Program-made: the position numbers and the translations under genes | Notes under the pieces: generated by a model | Seen by the model: only the letters and a program-made list of their open reading frames with translations | Databases searched by the model: none | Told to the model about the DNA's origin: nothing | Part shown: positions 15,186 through 17,022 of the stretch, in pieces | Layout of the letters: every line of letters begins with the position of its first letter | How positions within the stretch are numbered: position 1 is the stretch's first letter | Assembly: GCA_964499485.1 (NCBI GenBank) | Contig: CAZCLF010000033.1 | Location: 1 to 17,022, forward strand | Source: Ga0074130 sp964499485 | Lineage (GTDB): Bacteria; Pseudomonadota; Gammaproteobacteria; Burkholderiales; Rhodocyclaceae | Length of the DNA stretch: 17,022 bases | Direction: 5' to 3'

Positions 15186-15196
15186 TCTGCTATAAG
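15169..15196 (+). promoter_or_regulatory. Candidate sigma70 promoter for the ankyrin gene
   Basis: TTGCTT at 15169-15174 and TATAAG at 15191-15196 are 16 bases apart and would start transcription near 15203, about 20 bases before the GTG start. GGGAG at 15212-15216 then gives a ribosome site 6 bases before the GTG. The -35 box lies inside the first codons of the divergent TonB-like gene, so the two units probably influence each other. Confidence 0.5.
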
Positions 15197-15222
15197 GCGC
15201 ATCTGCCTATTGGGAGTTAGAA

Positions 15223-16374
15223 GTGAAGAACACTTGGCGTACTCGTCTTTTTATTTTGGGCTTGTGTGGCGCTGCCATGGCGTCATCAGCAGCAGTGGCA
15301 GCACCAGAGATCAATCCAGGCACCTTCGGCGTCGCCATTGAACGGGGCGATCTAGATTTGGCAAAACGCTGGCTAGACGAAGGTTTACCCCCAGACTATG
15401 TGGGCGATCGTGTCGGAACCGGACTAATGATTGCTGCGTGGGAAGGCAATATCCCAATGATGGAGCTGTTTTATCAGCGTGGTGGCCGTATTGATGCGGT
15501 CAATAAAAATGGTGAACAAGCCCTGCAACTGGCCGCTTTCAAAGGACACATGCCAGCCGTCAAATGGCTGCTAGACAGGGGGGCTGCCATTAATAGGCGT
15601 GGCAATGAGTGGGGTGCTTTGCATTATGCGGTGTTTAATGGGCACCGCGAACTGGCGCAGTTGCTCTTGAGCCGTGGTGCCAACGTCAATGCACGGGCCC
15701 CCAATGAGGCAACCTCTCTGATGCTCGCCGCCCGCGAAGGTCGGACTGATGTTGCAGAGGACCTAGTGAAAGCAGGTGCAGACCCACGGTTGACCAATGA
15801 TTTGGGCGAAACCGCATTGGATTGGGCGATGCGGCACGGCAATATCAGCATCGCCAAGCTGGTGAGTTCGCCTGAGGCTTTTGCGAACGTTGCACGCAAT
15901 CAGCCCACCGTTCGCCCACAGCCTATGCGTTCGATTGCAGCACCGGATCAAGTTGAGGACTTGCTGCGCCGCATTCGGAATGCCGAAATGCAAAACCTGC
16001 CGACCGCTGGCTTGCGCAAGCAATTGTCGACAACCCTGATGCGTCTGCGTGAAGAAAACAAGCGAGCCGCTGCAGAGAAGGAGCGTGTCGAGACGGCCGC
16101 CGTTAAGGGCGTTGTGGTTACCGCGCAAAGGCAGGGGGGAGGGGAAAAGGTCGAATTGATCCGCACCCCAGTTGCCGTATCCGACGCTCCTCCACCATTG
16201 ACCACTTCGACGGCAAATGCCACCGGCAGTGGTGCAGGCGCAACGTCAGGTACGGCGAGACAAAACACCATTTCGATTCTGCTCGCGCGTATTCGTGCCG
16301 CTAAAGCGCGAGGCGAGCCGACGGACGAGTTGCGCAAACAGTTAATGGACGCGGTGGCTGGGTATCGCGAGTAG
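15223..16374 (+). CDS. Exported ankyrin-repeat protein with duplicated C-terminal motif
   Basis: A 383-residue protein with a signal peptide (1-27, cleavage likely after Ala-Val-Ala-Ala) and about five to six ankyrin repeats between 33 and 216. Canonical pieces include Gly-Glu-Gln-Ala-Leu-Gln-Leu-Ala-Ala-Phe-Lys-Gly-His, Trp-Gly-Ala-Leu-His-Tyr-Ala-Val-Phe-Asn-Gly-His, and Leu-Leu-Ser-Arg-Gly-Ala-Asn-Val-Asn. Ankyrins bind protein partners; here in the periplasm. After them comes a 33-residue helical motif (245-277) repeated at the very C-terminus (351-383) with 15 identities, separated by a Lys/Glu helix and a disordered Pro/Thr/Ala/Gly linker. The linker contains a TonB-box-like segment (295-301). 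The start is GTG 15223, supported by GGGAG 6 bases upstream. A terminator follows at 16412. It is divergent from the TonB-like gene. Partner and role are unknown. Confidence 0.87.
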   Translation: MKNTWRTRLFILGLCGAAMASSAAVAAPEINPGTFGVAIERGDLDLAKRWLDEGLPPDYVGDRVGTGLMIAAWEGNIPMMELFYQRGGRIDAVNKNGEQALQLAAFKGHMPAVKWLLDRGAAINRRGNEWGALHYAVFNGHRELAQLLLSRGANVNARAPNEATSLMLAAREGRTDVAEDLVKAGADPRLTNDLGETALDWAMRHGNISIAKLVSSPEAFANVARNQPTVRPQPMRSIAAPDQVEDLLRRIRNAEMQNLPTAGLRKQLSTTLMRLREENKRAAAEKERVETAAVKGVVVTAQRQGGGEKVELIRTPVAVSDAPPPLTTSTANATGSGAGATSGTARQNTISILLARIRAAKARGEPTDELRKQLMDAVAGYRE

Positions 16375-16411
16375 CCCTATGTCCTGAAAGTGCGTTCAGC
16401 ACGCCCTCGTC

Positions 16412-16450
16412 AATAGCCCGGTTCAGTGATTGTTCCGGGCTATTTTTCTT
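16412..16450 (+). terminator. Intrinsic terminator after the ankyrin gene
   Basis: A perfect 10-bp GC-rich stem (16412-16421 with 16435-16444, arm AATAGCCCGG) closes a 13-base loop and runs straight into a T-rich tract at 16443-16450. It ends 38 bases beyond the ankyrin stop and isolates groES-groEL from upstream transcription. Confidence 0.9.
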
Positions 16451-16457
16451 GTGGGAC

Positions 16458-16486
16458 TTGAAAAGCGGCTATGACGGCACTATTAT
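16458..16486 (+). promoter_or_regulatory. groES-groEL promoter, sigma70-like
   Basis: TTGAAA at 16458-16463 and TATTAT at 16481-16486 are separated by the ideal 17 bases. The -35 region reads CTTGAAA, which also fits the -35 element of heat-shock sigma32 promoters, but I see no convincing CCCCAT-type -10 partner. The predicted start, near 16493, falls inside the CIRCE operator, so HrcA would block RNA polymerase directly. Confidence 0.75.
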
Positions 16487-16512
16487 TAGCACTCGTTGGA
16501 GAGGAGTGCTAA
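16486..16512. promoter_or_regulatory. CIRCE operator (HrcA site) with extended arms
   Basis: TTAGCACTC-N9-GAGTGCTAA matches the CIRCE consensus exactly and is the binding site of the heat-shock repressor HrcA. The symmetry continues outward without mismatch to 16474 and 16524, giving 21-bp arms. The operator overlaps the -10 box and transcription start of groES-groEL, so repression under non-stress conditions and release on heat shock are expected. hrcA itself is not in the window. Confidence 0.97.
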
Positions 16513-16615
16513 TAATAGTGCCGTAACAGTACTGTGCCACGCTTCCTTTGCCACGCAGTTTTTGTAGTGCATCACGGCTTTGGCCGTTATTTACATATAT
16601 TTCAAGGAGTTATTA

Positions 16616-16906
16616 ATGAAGATTCGTCCTCTGCACGACCGTGTGATCGTCAAGCGTCTGGAAGAAGAACTGAAGACCGCTTCCGGCATCGTTCTGCCTG
16701 ACTCCGCTGCCGAAAAGCCTGATCAAGGCACCATCATCGCTGTCGGTACCGGCCGCATCCTCGAAGACGGCAAGGTTCGCCCGATGTCGATCAAGGCGGG
16801 TGACCGTGTTCTGTTCGGCAAGTACGCTGGCCAGACCGTTAAGGTTGATGGCGAAGAGCTGCTGGTAATGCGTGAAGAAGATATCGTCGGCGTGGTTGAA
16901 GCCTAA
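16616..16906 (+). CDS. groES: Co-chaperonin GroES
   Basis: A 96-residue GroES, the heptameric lid of the GroEL folding chamber in the cytosol. It starts Met-Lys-Ile-Arg-Pro-Leu-His-Asp-Arg-Val, the standard N-terminus. The mobile loop that contacts GroEL is at about 17-32 (Glu-Leu-Lys-Thr-Ala-Ser-Gly-Ile-Val-Leu-Pro), followed by Glu-Lys-Pro-Asp-Gln-Gly-Thr-Ile and Gly-Asp-Arg-Val-Leu-Phe-Gly-Lys-Tyr-Ala-Gly. The end, Met-Arg-Glu-Glu-Asp-Ile-Val-Gly-Val-Val-Glu-Ala, is typical of betaproteobacterial GroES. The start at 16616 is set by homology and by AAGGAG at 16604-16609. Length is normal. Transcription is under the CIRCE/sigma70 region upstream, together with groEL. Confidence 0.98.
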   Translation: MKIRPLHDRVIVKRLEEELKTASGIVLPDSAAEKPDQGTIIAVGTGRILEDGKVRPMSIKAGDRVLFGKYAGQTVKVDGEELLVMREEDIVGVVEA

Positions 16907-16922
16907 GCACGACGACTTTCCC

Positions 16923-16966
16923 TCATCCCTGACGGGATGACTTTGGTTCCGCCGCCCCTGTGCGGC
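16923..16966 (+). other. Two small hairpins between groES and groEL
   Basis: TCATCCC-TGAC-GGGATGA (16923-16940) is a perfect 7-bp stem with a 4-base loop, and GCCGC-N6-GCGGC (16951-16966) a 5-bp stem. Neither is followed by a T-run, so they are not terminators; they could mark mRNA processing or stability differences between the two cistrons. Confidence 0.45.
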
Positions 16967-17000
16967 CCCCAAATTGTTTGGAAGATTTAAGGAGATTCAA

Positions 17001-17022
17001 ATGGCTGCAAAACAAGTTCTAT
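17001..17022 (+). CDS. groEL: Chaperonin GroEL (first seven codons only)
   Basis: The reading frame begins Met-Ala-Ala-Lys-Gln-Val-Leu and is cut by the window edge. This N-terminus, the strong AAGGAGA at 16989-16995, and the position directly after groES identify it as groEL, the 60-kDa ATP-dependent chaperonin subunit. It shares the CIRCE-controlled transcript with groES. Confidence 0.95.

Overview
The window reads as chromosomal DNA of a Gram-negative bacterium, most likely a betaproteobacterium. This rests on the GroES sequence, CIRCE control of groES-groEL, lipoprotein and TonB signals, and the dense, moderately GC-rich coding. I cannot fix the order; Neisseriales-like or Burkholderiales-like relatives are guesses. 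No tRNA, rRNA, CRISPR array, insertion sequence or phage gene is visible. No gap between genes exceeds about 240 bases.

Region 1 (1-7401, + strand) is one tightly packed run of nine genes. It starts with the 3' end of folE2. It continues with an FAD-dependent amine-oxidase-like protein, a DUF1365 protein, a cyclopropane-fatty-acid-synthase-like methyltransferase, an exported chalcone-isomerase-like protein, an MFS (GPH-type) transporter, a DUF3833 lipoprotein, a short-chain dehydrogenase and an NTF2/SnoaL-like protein. Five junctions are 4-base ATGA/GTGA overlaps. The set resembles the lipid-modification and oxidative-stress clusters that other proteobacteria keep under an ECF sigma factor RpoE/ChrR, but no rpoE or chrR is seen here. 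The methyltransferase has lost several residues that bind bicarbonate in E. coli Cfa. The product may therefore be a modified acyl chain other than a plain cyclopropane.

Region 2 (7424-12705) holds a membrane-bound PAS-GGDEF diguanylate cyclase and a LysR-type regulator on the - strand. Divergent from the regulator is an electrophile-reducing pair: an Old Yellow Enzyme-type ene reductase and a zinc-free MDR/quinone-oxidoreductase-like protein. A 7-5-7 inverted repeat between the regulator and the reductase is a good candidate operator.

Region 3 (12726-16374) has a small coiled-coil, tail-anchored hypothetical protein, then dacB (PBP4), which overlaps an upstream TonB-like gene by 4 bases, all on the - strand. 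Divergent from the TonB-like gene is a secreted ankyrin-repeat protein. Its C-terminal region carries a duplicated 33-residue helical motif and, between the two copies, a TonB-box-like heptapeptide.

Region 4 (16375-17022) has a clear intrinsic terminator, a sigma70-like promoter overlapped by a CIRCE operator with unusually long arms, complete groES, and the first 22 bases of groEL.
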